DNA of 64,000 nt from Bryum argenteum (taxonomy: Eukaryota; Streptophyta; Bryopsida; Bryales; Bryaceae), in NCBI GenBank assembly GCA_037043015.1, contig CM073331.1, positions 1,633,501-1,697,500 of the forward strand, read 5' to 3'. Position numbers and translations under genes: made by a program. This document shows, piece after piece, positions 11,150 through 22,900 of the stretch. The notes beneath the pieces are model-generated. The model was not told the DNA's origin, ran no database searches, and was given only the letters and a program-made list of their open reading frames with translations. Each line of letters begins with the position of its first letter. The first letter of the stretch is position 1.

Positions 11150-11420
11150 AAGAAGAAGAAGAAGAAGAAGAAGAAGAAGAAGAAGAAGAAGAAGAAGAAG
11201 AAGAAGAAGAAGAAGAAGAAGAAGAAGAAGAAGAAGAAGAAGAAGAAGAAGAAGAAGAAGAAGAAGAAGAAGAAGAAGAAGAAGAAGAAGAAGAAGAAGA
11301 AGAAGAAGAAGAAGAAGAAGAAGAAGAAGAAGAAGAAGAAGAAGAAGAAGAAGAAGAAGAAGAAGAAGAAGAAGAAGAAGAAGAAGAAGAAGAAGAAGAA
11401 GAAGAAGAAGAAGAAGAAGG
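11150..11420 (+). repeat. Uninterrupted GAA/TTC microsatellite, about 90 units
   Basis: GAA repeats run without a visible break for about 270 bases. All long Glu, Lys, Ser or Phe open frames here are products of the repeat. On the minus strand it is a pure pyrimidine tract directly upstream of the tail-anchored exon. GAA/TTC runs of this length are known to form triplex DNA and to be length-unstable. Confidence 0.97.
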
Positions 11421-11779
11421 AGGTGGGAGAGCTCTCAAAATGCAATGCGCCAATGAAAGCTCAAGGATGGCAAGAGAAGTGATTCTTGGCATGGGCTCAA
11501 CACGCTTATATAGGCTATGCCCACCACCAAGGGAATGGTTTAGCCCCCGAGGCACCGCACCTGATGTTCCGTTGGCCTCGGGTTGTTCTACATTGGTATT
11601 GTTCGTGGCACTCATTGGTTGCTAAGAGCCTCATGCGCGTGTGTGGAAGGTCGGTCCTTATACCCCGGCAATATACCTGGCCAAGAGACGTTGACAATCC
11701 ACTATTAGGCCGTGCGGGCGAAGTTGGATGCTTGAGCTTGTGGAGAAGATTGCCTAGAGGTACAATTTGTAGAAGAACA

Positions 11780-12110
11780 AAAAGAGGCCATGGGGTTAAT
11801 TCGTATTATTTTGCGCACTGCATACTTTTGATTTGTTCACATTAAAATATTTATGAAATAATGAATTTGTAGTGAAATGAAGCAGCGGCCTGTAGGCCAT
11901 GAATTGTCCTTCTATTCTTGGAGGGTGGGCGTTGTCATAACTTGTCTTGCACCCATTACTATTTAATTTTTAAAGAATTGATTGCTACTCCCCATGTAAA
12001 GACTCGTCCGGCTAATTTCAAAATTTGGACCAATCACAAGAAAGGATTTGGCCATGAATTGACCTCATCAATAGCTTGGCCCCTCGTGTATAGGGCCCCT
12101 GTCTTATTCT
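11780..12110. mobile_element. Truncated copy of family C miniature element
   Basis: This stretch matches 12350-12690 in direct orientation. Shared landmarks are CTTTTGATTT, GGCCATGAATTG, GTCATAACTT, CACCCATTAC, ACTCCCCATGTAAAG and CTTGGCCCCTCGTGTA. Its right end reaches the same CCCCTCGTGTA terminus, but no left inverted end was seen, so it appears to be a fragment. Confidence 0.6.
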
Positions 12111-12172
12111 CCATATCCTTAAGGTTATTTTTTGGTGTTCGCTATACTACAAAGTGTATGTGGAAATAATTA

Positions 12173-12687
12173 GGGACGCTTTACATGGGGAGTCAAGGCC
12201 AATAAATCTCCTAGCCAATTCACTCACATTCTGAGCCCAATTAGCTCCGTGGACCACTTGGAGGACACATTAAACAATTAATAAAGTGTGGGCCAATTCC
12301 CCCATGTGTAACGCCCTTGGGGCTAATTTCTAGAAGGAGAAACAAGATCATGGAGCAATGGAGTCACGGAGGTCGAATTATTAGCTACATTCCATGCTTT
12401 TGATTTTTTGCATTAAATAATTTGAGTGAAATAATTCTTTTTAATTGAGATCAAGAAACTTTCTCCAGGCCATGAATTGGCCTTCCATTCTTGTATCTCC
12501 CAACTTTTGGAGTGTGGGGCGTGTCATAACTTATCCCCCACCCATTACAATACAATTCCAAAAAATTAGCCTTGACTCCCCATGTAAAGCACTTCGGGCC
12601 AATTTCAAGAATTTAACCAATCACAAGAGAGGAATTGGCTATGAGTTGGGCCCCATCAATGGCTTGGCCCCTCGTGTAAAGCCGCCC
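12173..12687. mobile_element. Family C miniature element with TTA target duplication (PIF/Harbinger-like)
   Basis: The left end GGGACGCTTTACATG and the right end (reverse complement GGGCGGCTTTACACG) form imperfect inverted repeats. TTA flanks both sides (12170-12172 and 12688-12690), the duplication typical of PIF/Harbinger elements. The 515-base interior has no transposase frame. An inverted GACTCCCCATGTAAAG motif recurs inside, suggesting a composite or nested structure. A related short element lies at 50610-50799. Confidence 0.7.
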
Positions 12688-12699
12688 TTAGAATGTGAA

Positions 12700-13494
12700 G
12701 TGTCCCTCTTTTGAACTCTTCTACACAAAATATTGGTTTTCAAGGCCTAAAATGATAACGTTCAGTTTTAACATTTTCATGAGTTATTGTCTTGGAATTG
12801 TCTTGAAAGACCAAATTTTATACTCAAATTTTCAAGTGACCTAAGTTGAAAGCTTTACCAATTCCTACAAGGCCAACCTTCACAATCTCCAAGAGCAAAC
12901 TTCAACGTGTTTTCTAATTTAACAAACTTTTCTGCCAAAATTTGTCAAAATGAGAAATTGAATTTTAGAAGTCACTTTCACTTAGAGATAAACAACTTAC
13001 AGAGATACCTATTCACCATTCATTTTGCCTTGAATCCAAATACAACAGTAAATTTTTGACCATACCATACCTTCGACAAAGTGGTAGAAAATTGTAGTTT
13101 TTGGTTTTGGGCGTCCACAAAACGCTTGGATTTTTAGGGGGAAAGTTTAAGTATGCAATGCCTCTACTAGTTTTTTTATTATCTCACGCCATATTCTTTC
13201 CTAGAAAAGCATATCTCACATACGCATTAATTGAAAAGATTGAGCTCAAAAAATAAAATCTTTTCCCTATTTGTGGAAAACACCACATTAATAATGATAG
13301 TATATCATATCTTTGTAAAGATTCACGGATACCGAACTTCCAAGTATAGTACCTCCTGCTACTGCTACCTTATAATACACCAGCGCCACTGCCATAGTAA
13401 CCACAGTTTAGACAAAGTAACCACAGTAGAGTTAACTGTCGGCATTTTGTATCCAGACTGGCCCGCTCACACTCTCGCTCAAGCAACTTCAGCT
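12700..13494. other. Upstream flank of the Gbeta gene
   Basis: AT-rich spacer. AACCACAGT occurs twice close together (near 13400 and 13420) and a TATAATA-like word lies near 13370, about 265 bases before the Gbeta start codon. No gene is visible. Confidence 0.4.
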
Positions 13495-13630
13495 ATGGCG
13501 TTTTCCCTGCTTTCCTTGCTTTCCGGACACCACCCACAAGCCACAATCTGATTTCGAAACTCGAGAATGGCTATCAACAAGCTTGCCTGAGACGATCGGA
13601 GTGAGAGTGATGGTGTTCGGAAGTGGGTGA
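13495..13630 (+). promoter_or_regulatory. Three upstream ORFs in the Gbeta leader
   Basis: Three short ATG-to-stop frames precede the Gbeta start codon at 13636: 13495-13551 (18 residues), 13567-13590 (7 residues, MAINKLA) and 13610-13630 (6 residues). The last ends five bases before the main ATG. If transcription starts upstream of 13495, all three lie in the leader and would be expected to lower or condition Gbeta translation. The transcript start is not known from sequence. Confidence 0.55.
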
Positions 13631-13635
13631 GCGAT

Positions 13636-16121
13636 ATGTCTGGAGAGAGCGCCACTAAGCTGGCCAAAGCGGAAGTGGAAAACCTGCGGGAGCAATTGCA
13701 CAAGAAGAGAGCCGCTCTCCGTGACACTGATGGTATCTATCTATCTATCTAACTAACCCTTTTTTGCTTCTTTTTTAGCATTCCTGTTAAACCCCAGCTG
13801 ATCATGGCGAAATTGATCGCGGCCGGCAAGTTTAGGGCATGTACCGACAGCATGTTTTTGTTAGTAATCGAATCAATGTGAAGGTTAGCAATGAAGGTGT
13901 TAGGTAGAGGATTCAATTTCACTGGCAGTGGGCTCATTCAAGCTTACTGGATTTATCATTTTGAGTGCAAAGGCCAGATCGAATTGCTTTACCATTCATA
14001 GATTTTTGGTGATCGTTCACTGGAAGGTATGCCCTTCATGAGCTTTATTCTTTGAATACAGCATGATCGGTTGATAGCGGCCGGCATGTCAATCCTGCGC
14101 TTAGTTGGAGTCTCATCCACAGCATGTTTTTTGTTAGGCACCAATCTGAAGGTCTTTAGGGGAAGCAATGAATTCTCCAATCTTCATTGTAGAGGCTGCA
14201 ATTTGTGCTCTTTCTAGCTTATTGGGATTAGCAGTATGACTGCAATTGTTATTACATCCATGTCAGGATTGTAGGACCTCAGCATGATCGGCCGACATGT
14301 CAATTTTGCGATTGATGATGATGTTACGTTAGGGCACATTTGAGATCGACAGCATGTTTCTGTTTACTCAAATGTGAATCCCTTTAGGGCGAACAGTGAA
14401 TCTTGTAATCTTCATGGAGTTTTGTGCGTAATCACTCAAGCTTACTGGATATATCAGTTTCAGTGCAAAGTCCTGATCAAATTGCTAACCTTTCGAAGAC
14501 GACGTATTATGATGCGATGAAACAAAAAATTTCATCATGTCAGAGCGATGTGGAGCTTCATTTTACTGATTTAGTATCAGGTCCCTAACGATTTCTGTAC
14601 TCAATGAAGAGTGATAATTTCCAACTGTGTACTGATTTGGTGTGATTCATGGCAGTGGCAACATACGCACAAAATCAAGGATCCAAGCAGATTGACATAA
14701 ACAACAACTCATTCAAGTGCTGCCGAAACTTGCAAGGACATACAGGCAAGGTAAGCAAGCTTGATTTTCACACACTTTCTATTAGAATTCAATGCTAATG
14801 ACTAACGAATGATTTTCGGTCTTCACCAGATATACTCCTTGGATTGGTCCTACCGAGAGACATCACGAATAGTCTCAGCATCCCAAGACGGGAGGCTGAT
14901 AGTATGGAACGCAATCTCGGGCCAAAAGACACATGCATTCAAGTTGGCATGCGCGTGGGTGAAGACAGCGGCCATTTCACCAGGCGGCACCATGGTGGCC
15001 TGCGGTGGCTTGGACAACGTCTGCTCCATTTATAATCTAAATTCTCCTCCCGACAAGGAAGGGAACCTGGCGATCTCGGGTTCCCTCACGGGTCACTCGG
15101 GCTACCTCTCTTGTTGTAAATACATTCCCACTCATGAAGAACGGATCGTTACGTGCTCGCAAGATCGCACTTGCCGCCTCTGGGATGCCGAAACTCAGCT
15201 TTGTATCAGCGTCTTTGGTGGGGATTTTTCGAGTGGTCATACGGGCGACGTCATGAGGTGGGCTTATGCTCCCCATCCTTGCATCATTTCACAAAATCGG
15301 AATCTCTCGTTAGTCTTCAGACGTTCGGAGTCGAGTTATACAATAGCGTCCTCTACTCTCCATATAAAGCAGGGTCTGTAACATTCGATCCGTCTTCTCT
15401 CATTTGGAGGTTTTTGAAACTTGAGAATGATGGATGAGTGCAGTGTTTCCGTGAGTCCAAGCAAACCCAACATGTTCATATCAGGCTCATGTGACAAGAC
15501 AGCCAAGTTATGGGACATGCGCGCACCAGCACGAGCGCAGCGAACGTTTTACGGTCACGAGGGGGATGTGAACACGGTGCACATTCTCACGGGTGATCGG
15601 CAGTTCGCCACGGGAAGCGACGACGGTAGCTGTCGATTGTTCGACATCGGCACGGGCCATGAGCTCCAGCAGTACTGGGACAGACAGGCACTTGCTCGAG
15701 GTCCTCTCAACGTCACCTCCGTTGCTGTTTCTCGTTCTGGGCGACTGCTCTTCGCTGGCTACTCTAATGGGAATTGCTACGTCTGGGACACTTTGTTAGC
15801 CAAGGTATGAAACACTTTTCTCCTGTTTCTTGCAATCAATCCTCTAGCAAGTACTACAGAGTGCAATTTGATATGGATTCTGAGTGTGCAGGTGGTGGCG
15901 AACTTGGGTGGGGGTCGAGCTGAGGGCCATACCAATCGTGTAAGCTGTTTAGCATTGGCAGCAGACGGCGATGCACTTTGCACAGGAAGTTCGGACACCA
16001 CTCTCAAGGTTTGTGTTGTGAGAAATTACACACTTGTTTCATTTCTTGTAGAGGATCAATGAATTGCTAAAACGGGTGTGATTGTTTATGATTTCAGGTG
16101 TGGTGTTATGCTGGAAAATAA
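13636..16121 (+). CDS. AGB1: Heterotrimeric G protein beta subunit
   Basis: Six exons: 13636-13732, 14656-14750, 14830-15257, 15444-15804, 15892-16008 and 16098-16121. They join in frame to 373 residues, close to the 377 of Arabidopsis AGB1. Residues 1-32 form the N-terminal coiled coil that pairs with Ggamma (ATKLAKAEVENLREQL). The seven WD repeats follow: LQGHTGKIYSLDW, SQDGRLIVWNA, CGGLDNVCSIYNL, CSQDRTCRLWDAET, SGSCDKTAKLWDMR, SDDGSCRLFDI and the final KVWCYAGK. The Gbeta-specific GLDNVCSIY and GHEGDVNTVH segments are present. The product should sit at the plasma membrane as Gbeta-gamma with Galpha. All introns are GT-AG; intron 1 (923 bases) carries internal repeats. Three upstream ORFs precede the start. 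Confidence 0.97.
13795..14500 (+). repeat. Three diverged repeats of about 220-260 bases inside Gbeta intron 1
   Basis: Units begin near 13795, 14059 and 14280. Shared landmarks in order are a GATCATGGCG/CAGCATGATCGG start, GCGGCCGGCA or CGACATGTCAAT, ACAGCATGTTT, GTGAA followed by AGCAATGAA or ACAGTGAA, CAAGCTTACTGGAT and GTGCAAAG. They occupy most of the intron. The similarity is patchy, so the array is old. Confidence 0.7.
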
Positions 16122-16922
16122 AGAGCTGCTAATTACTTAGAGATTTTTACGGAGTGTATTTTATGGACGTGAATTTTACGCACCTTTTGAAGGTGGTATG
16201 TGTTTCCCAATACTTGTTAGAGAGCTGCTCTCAATCTAGATCTAGAACAATTGGGTCTTACCATGACAGGTGTTCTGATTCTTTACGACTCATTGAAGTC
16301 ATGCAACTTTTGTTAAGTGTCTACAAAGCTTGTATAGTGTTGTGAAATTTTGGCGTACTGCGGGTATTCCTTGTGCAAGCTCAGGATTGGCAACTACTGT
16401 AGTGTTGCAGAATGTTAGTCTCAAGTGAATGTTTGTAGAACTTATGAGGGCCCATATCTAGTGATGTCTTACAACAAAAATAAACAAGTGGGATGCCATC
16501 AACAAAGTTGATTGGAAGTACATGTATGGAAACAAACACATGGTACATTGATCATCTGGTAAAGCTAACATAGTGACAACCCCATTCATAGTACTAACAC
16601 ATGAATGCAAAAATAATCCTGAAAGCTTTGAGGTTACATGCTTTAATATCAATCACAAAAGCTCCCAAAGCGATCATGTTAGCTTCCAGATATGTGATTA
16701 CTATACGTATCTGCTTACTTGTCATACAGGTTAGTAGAATCTATGACCTTGGAAAATCCTTAGGACAATGCCCTTCTCACCCCAAGTGTTTGTGCGCTTT
16801 CCATCCCAAGTGTGTGCCTTTGATGGATACAGCAGAGGCGAGGACTACGCGAACCGATTCTTCGGCTTCCATGTAACCCAGGCAGCAGCCTATACTATTC
16901 CTGTCCTAATGGCGACGATTCT
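16122..16922. other. Convergent 3' regions of Gbeta and helicase genes
   Basis: The Gbeta gene ends at 16121 and the minus-strand helicase ends at 16923. These 800 bases must contain both 3' untranslated regions. Short frames in both directions have no domain. Nothing else was noticed. Confidence 0.5.
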
Positions 16923-19900
16923 CTACATATCAAGCTGCAGTGCTGCACGTCGAATATCATGCTCTTGATCAAGCCCAATGTAGCAGTCTGATACCAGATA
17001 GAGCCTAATAGGCTGCACAGACACGGACAGAGCAAGTCTTGTGAGTGTAAACGCTACATCTTAAAACCAAAAAAGTGGTACCATCGGAAGTCATAATAAT
17101 CACAAATCTTACCACATCTGAAAGAGAAGGATGAGTTTTAGAGCACAATCCTATTGCAATTGGAGTTGATTTCAACGACTCAATAAATCATTAACCCAGA
17201 CATCATGGGACGATATTCAAATGACTCCAGGCGAAGGTATTTTTACCTCAGATTCAGGTTTCAAGTGCTTTGGTAGGACCAAGTTCGAGTTTAGGTGCTC
17301 CAAAAAGGTCACTCGTTTTAATGCAAAGACTTCACGAGTCTTCGGGTTCCCAACCACCAGCCACCATCCTTCGTCTTTGACCTACATTAGTATCCAAGTA
17401 CTTCTGAGTGCTTTTGTTTTCGTACTTCCGAACATTTGCTTTGTGTCAAACAAAAAACGAAACCAACAACTAAGCTTGAAGTCTATAAGTAACAGAATAA
17501 CTGGGACTTTTCCAGTTGTGCGAATTGAAAAGAATATAACAAAAAAGATCCAAAACCTTCGGAAAATAAGGAACGTAGGCTCTGGCATTTGGCAGCCGTT
17601 TCAAGGCGCGTCTGTGAAGTTCAACTCGCAGAACCCACTCTCGATTGCTGTCTTCCCTACTTGGCTCCAGCCTCCATCTTACTTCTACACGCGGCAACCT
17701 CATCCATACCTGTACAATGATACCATTTATGAGTCGCTCTTCAACCGACAAGAGCCCAAGCTTTCTTATCAAGAGATAACATTCTGCACTATTGTTCGAT
17801 AAGCGTTCTTCTCTATCCGAATGAAATTTGGTTAATGAGAAATTGGTAAGCACTCTCATACATTTCATCAAAACAGGAGGTATACACTGTGTACTAAAGG
17901 GGCTTATTTAAGGTACTGTCCACACACCTGCAGGAATTCAGCGACTTGTGGGGGACCAATGACAGTCCTGAGAGCGTTTCTCACAAAATCGGATGATCTT
18001 GAGAGCAAGTCGTGTCCACTAACTACACCACGTTCTTTCAAAACAATCTTTACGTCATCGTTCACGTGTGGCAGCATGTTCAGCGCCACTCGCACATCCT
18101 TGTCCCACCAGCGACCCTAAACAAGTGAACAAACCAACAACCGTGGTTAAGAGGATCTTGCACAATTAGGATCCAAGCAATAAACAACATAGAGCTTCCA
18201 GGAAAGAAGCGTTGCTAAAGACAACCCATAGAGATGGCATAATGAGGAATAGACATCTGCGAACATTCTAAACTCTGCGAGAGAGAGAGAGGACCAGAAA
18301 GAAACCTGCATGATCATCTGAAGGAGATGCATGGTAGACAGAACAGTTTCAAGCCAACCACCGTTGGCAGCCACATCTACCATGGCTTGCAACACTCGTA
18401 TGCTTTGGTCTAGCACTGATTTGGTATCAGTAATATAGTCGCTCACGGGTAACTCAATCCTTGAAAAGTGAGCCTGCTCATTCCAATTATCACAACAGCA
18501 GTCAAGGTACAAAATAGGGAAGCTGAAAGACTAGGTGCTAACTATAAGCTTTTCATGATGCACGTGATAGACTTCAAGCGCTTGCTTGTTTGTGAACACC
18601 ATACCTGCAGAAGTAGATTCGTTTTTACATGTGGATCATCGAGAGCACGCATATCGACAGGCCAGCGCACTTCTTTAGTCAAACCCTCATTAAGTTTTTC
18701 CTGAAAATAAGTGCTTCATTATGTTAGTAAGTACGGACGGATTGGCAGCCTACTACGGCAAGTGACTAATTCATTTTCAAGTGTCCTCAATTCAACAAAG
18801 ATAGCACCAGATCAAGAATCAGGTGCAAAATTTTACCTCATTATGCCGAACAGGCAACTCATCAAACTCTGCTGCCCCACTTAGAATATGAAGAAGAGCC
18901 TGTCATGTCAAAAACACACATGAGTCTTGATAATAAACAGATATAGCACTTTACAGACGAGAACAATTATATATATGCGAGCAGAAACTTTCGAGCTCAA
19001 TTCAAATTACCATGACGACTTTGAATGAAAATACCAAGTAACAAACATCTTACAAATCGGAAAAAGGGAGACCTCATGAGTTCATTTGAACAGAAGTATA
19101 AAGCATTAGTTAAAAGAACTACTCTTAAGAGAGCTCTTACCTCAAGGGAGGTGTCCGCACGAATATTTGCACTAAATAAGGCAACAGTAGTGTAGTGCAG
19201 ATAATACTGTGATGCAACAGCGCCCATCACCAATGATTCAACGGTGTTATCTTCGTTCACTCTCAAACAACCCCCATCTTCAAGAGCTTGCAGAGTGTCA
19301 TTCACTAGGCTGTTCAACAGAAAATGGAAAACAAAAGGTAAGCTACTACAGCGAGTCTCAAACTGATACAGCATCCAATTTCGGTTGACTATGCTCTCCC
19401 ATCCACCTAATAAACAACGACTTCATCCAAATGCAATGGAGCGGAAGGCAGGTAAAGAATTAAGTCTATTACTTGGATAGATATGCGTTGATAGCAGCGC
19501 TGCTGGTGTCCGCAAGGTCATAATAACTCGGGTTCATGACCTGAAATTCATCGTAACATTCATAGAATCAGCGATAATAGAAATCTCGGCTGATCCTTTG
19601 TACACAGAACATCAATAACTATGGCCTGGTTTGAGCAACTCAAACGTTCGAAGTAAATGTGTACATCAACAGAAGCCCTCAATAGCTAGTTGAACAATCA
19701 GTCAAGGCTCAAGGTTAATGATAGTCGAGCTCACCAAGCGACGGAAAAGGTATGTCCAGGTCAAATAATCGATGGCATCTTGCTTGCTTGATATTGTGCC
19801 AGCCACAACTTCAGCATTAAAATGGTCATGCAGATGTTGCGTAAGCATGCTTTCCACCGGAAACGGCTCATACAGAAACTGAAAAAACATCACAGCGTCA

Positions 19901-22900
19901 GTATAACAAGTTCTCATGACCAACTGCTCAATGAAAAGGGTATGCAACAGCATCGTGAAGGCAAAGAGGGAATACCTTCTTGTAGAAACTCTTTTTAGGT
20001 TCATGAACTAAAATCACTGCTTTACCATGCTGATCAAATTGAGGTCGACCAGCACGTCCCATCATCTGCAGAACATCTGTAATGGGGAAGTCTACGTAGC
20101 GCTTGGTCTTGCCATCGAAAAACTCAGTGCCCTGTCAGAGCCGTAAGCCATTTTTTAAGATGTGGGATATTCAGCTCGAGGACTTGCTTTAACAATCTCA
20201 AAATAATCAGTGAAACTACCAGATATAAATATAAATTGGCACTCTTCAAACTGCGCAACGATCGTAAATAAATAAACACTATCGTAACGGCATACAAGAT
20301 ATACAGCAGTGCATTAGCCTAGCATAATATCAGCAATCAGCACCTTTATAACAACAAGATGAGCCGGAAGATTGACACCCCAGGCAAGTGTGCTTGTGCA
20401 GACTAATATCTGCACCACCAAGGAAACAAATGATGAGCAAGAAGTACCCTGTGATCATGAAGCACCGGTGGCTGTTGATGACAACAAATACTAGCGACAT
20501 TTTTATGTTTTCGGTTACTCTCTGCAGGGTAGTTGGACAAAGAAATGCAACTAAGAACACGACAAGAACTTAAACATTTCCCACTGCAATTGTAAGGTTG
20601 ATGAAACCATGTAAATCGTAACAGGTCAAGAAGCACGTCATTTGCTGGACATGGTCTCGACGCAGTAGGCAAAGGGAAATAAAGTCCAAATAAAAAGCAA
20701 CTGAAAAATGATCACCTGAATTTTGGTATTGGTGAACAATTCCTCAACAAGGGACCGGTCACGGTCGTTTAAACCAGCATGATGCAGTCCGACACCAAAT
20801 TGCAGAGTGTGCTTCAGATTTTCATCCAATACTTGCGACACAACCATAGACATCTCATCCTCTGTCATGTTTAAGAACTGTCTAGGTCGTTCATCAGCTG
20901 AGGCATACTGCAGTCCGGATCATATGAAGGTGTTACAGCTAGTTCTCAACACAATGCTCAGCTTAATATAAGGATGCGCAAAGCAAACATCCAGGTCCGA
21001 CAAAAAGAAATTGTAACTTTCAAACTCGAGAGAAGTGAATCAAATAAAAGATCTATGGATTATGACATCCCAACTATACAAAATCTGAGAAGTTGCGGAA
21101 AGAAACGTACCTGAATCAAGTCCAACGCTGTCAAACGAGTTTGACGTCGAGACGACACAAATATAAGCACCGGCTTGAAAGGAGAATGCGTTGTAATAGC
21201 TGCGTATGTTGGCTTGTTCATGCTATTCATCCTTGGGCAATAAAACTTACCAGGGTAACCCTGTCCAAGCACACCATTGATCAACCCATGTTTTAAACGC
21301 AGCAACATTGCAGATCATTTTCATAAGCCGCTAGTCAATCGAGACACCTACAAAACGAAATGACGCTGAAAGGGCAAGAACTTAATATAACAACTACGGG
21401 TTATTGCCAAATACCTGAATGTGCACTTCGAGTGGTACAGGACGAACGCTAGGCTTAAAATTGTACAGTCCAACTTCCTCAATTCCTAACCAGTTCGCCA
21501 AGTCTCTGTAGGCACAATACGAATCGTGTTATGTGTAAAAAGATATGAGATCAGATATCTGGAAGACCGATTGAACTTCAAGCAACCTTATTGAACGGCT
21601 ATAGACTCTTACCGAGCATTAGCAAGTGCTGTAGATAATCCAATGAATCGAACGGGAGCTCCTGTCTGGGAAGATATGTATCTCATTCGCGAAACAATAA
21701 CCTACAAATGACATTCCATACCAAAGAAGGTGAGCATCATATCTAGATTGAAGAGAGACAACAAGAAGAATGCTTTTATATACAGGTACACATATATCGC
21801 GTTAGTATCGCTCAAACTCGAATGATAGGCTCACCTCTAAAATGGGTCCACGATCGGCTCCAAGAAGGTGAATCTCATCAATCACCATCAATCCTACCTG
21901 TGATTACCATGACAACGGAGATATATATTAGCCAAAGCATCGCTAAATTCATACAGAAAGATCACACATGATTCAAGCCTCCCCCATTAAAAAGTCAGAT
22001 GAGGCTAGTACTATAGAATGATCTTATAACATACCTTTGTAACATAACTACGATTGTGCCAGTTCCGACTAATACCATCCCACTTCTCAGGTGTTGAGAT
22101 AATGATATCAGCTGAGAGCAGGGCCCTCATGTCAGGTGTGAAATCTCCAGTCAACTCCACCTGTACAACAAACAAATGTAGTGAGGTACAGATTCGTGCT
22201 ATAATCTCAGTCAATTTATGTATGTATACGGGTTAGCAACTGTCGACATGTGCATCAGGATGTTTACTACTTTTAACAGAATTCCAAGTGAGCCTGATGA
22301 TGCAGAATTGGTTTATGAGCCACCATATTTCAGATCCCAAAAAACACACCGATGGATGTCTACGATCAATATGTTCTAGATCAATATTACTGACCAGCTT
22401 CTTGTTGAGCAAGCGGGCAAGGCCTTTTCCCCAGCCGTCCATCCTCTCTCTTACAAGTGCCTTAAGCGGAGCAATGTAGATGACCTGCCACACCACGGAG
22501 ATACGTCTGAGAGTCAGCATAAGACGTAGACTGCATTGTTGCATTTGAATTCCTTTGCTCAATGAACTAAAGCGAGAGAGCTGAGGTATATCCACTTCAA
22601 GAAACTCCTTGAACAAGATTATATAAGAGACAGCTGTGGCACCTTCATATCAGGTTGCGTATTGAATAGCCGCATGATGGCTAACTCCGAAGAAATAGTC
22701 TTTCCACTACCGGTTGGAGCTCCCAGAAGGACATTGTTATCAGTGTGGTAGAGTGTGTGAAAAGCCTGCATAAAACCTCTCGCTTTTAGCCTCACAACGT
22801 ATATACAAGAATAGGTAACATTTTTCTTGAAACAACATTCACAACTACGCCAAAATGTACAACTAAAGGCCTCTGCTGAGATCAACGATCAAGAGAGTCT

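Noticed and set aside
11014-11625. Long poly-Glu, poly-Lys, poly-Ser and poly-Phe open frames
   Set aside because: They are translations of the GAA/TTC microsatellite in several frames and have no independent support.
17221-17802. 193-codon open frame on the plus strand
   Set aside because: It is antisense to two helicase exons (17381-17247 and 17709-17557), whose minus-strand reading matches the helicase C-terminus exactly.
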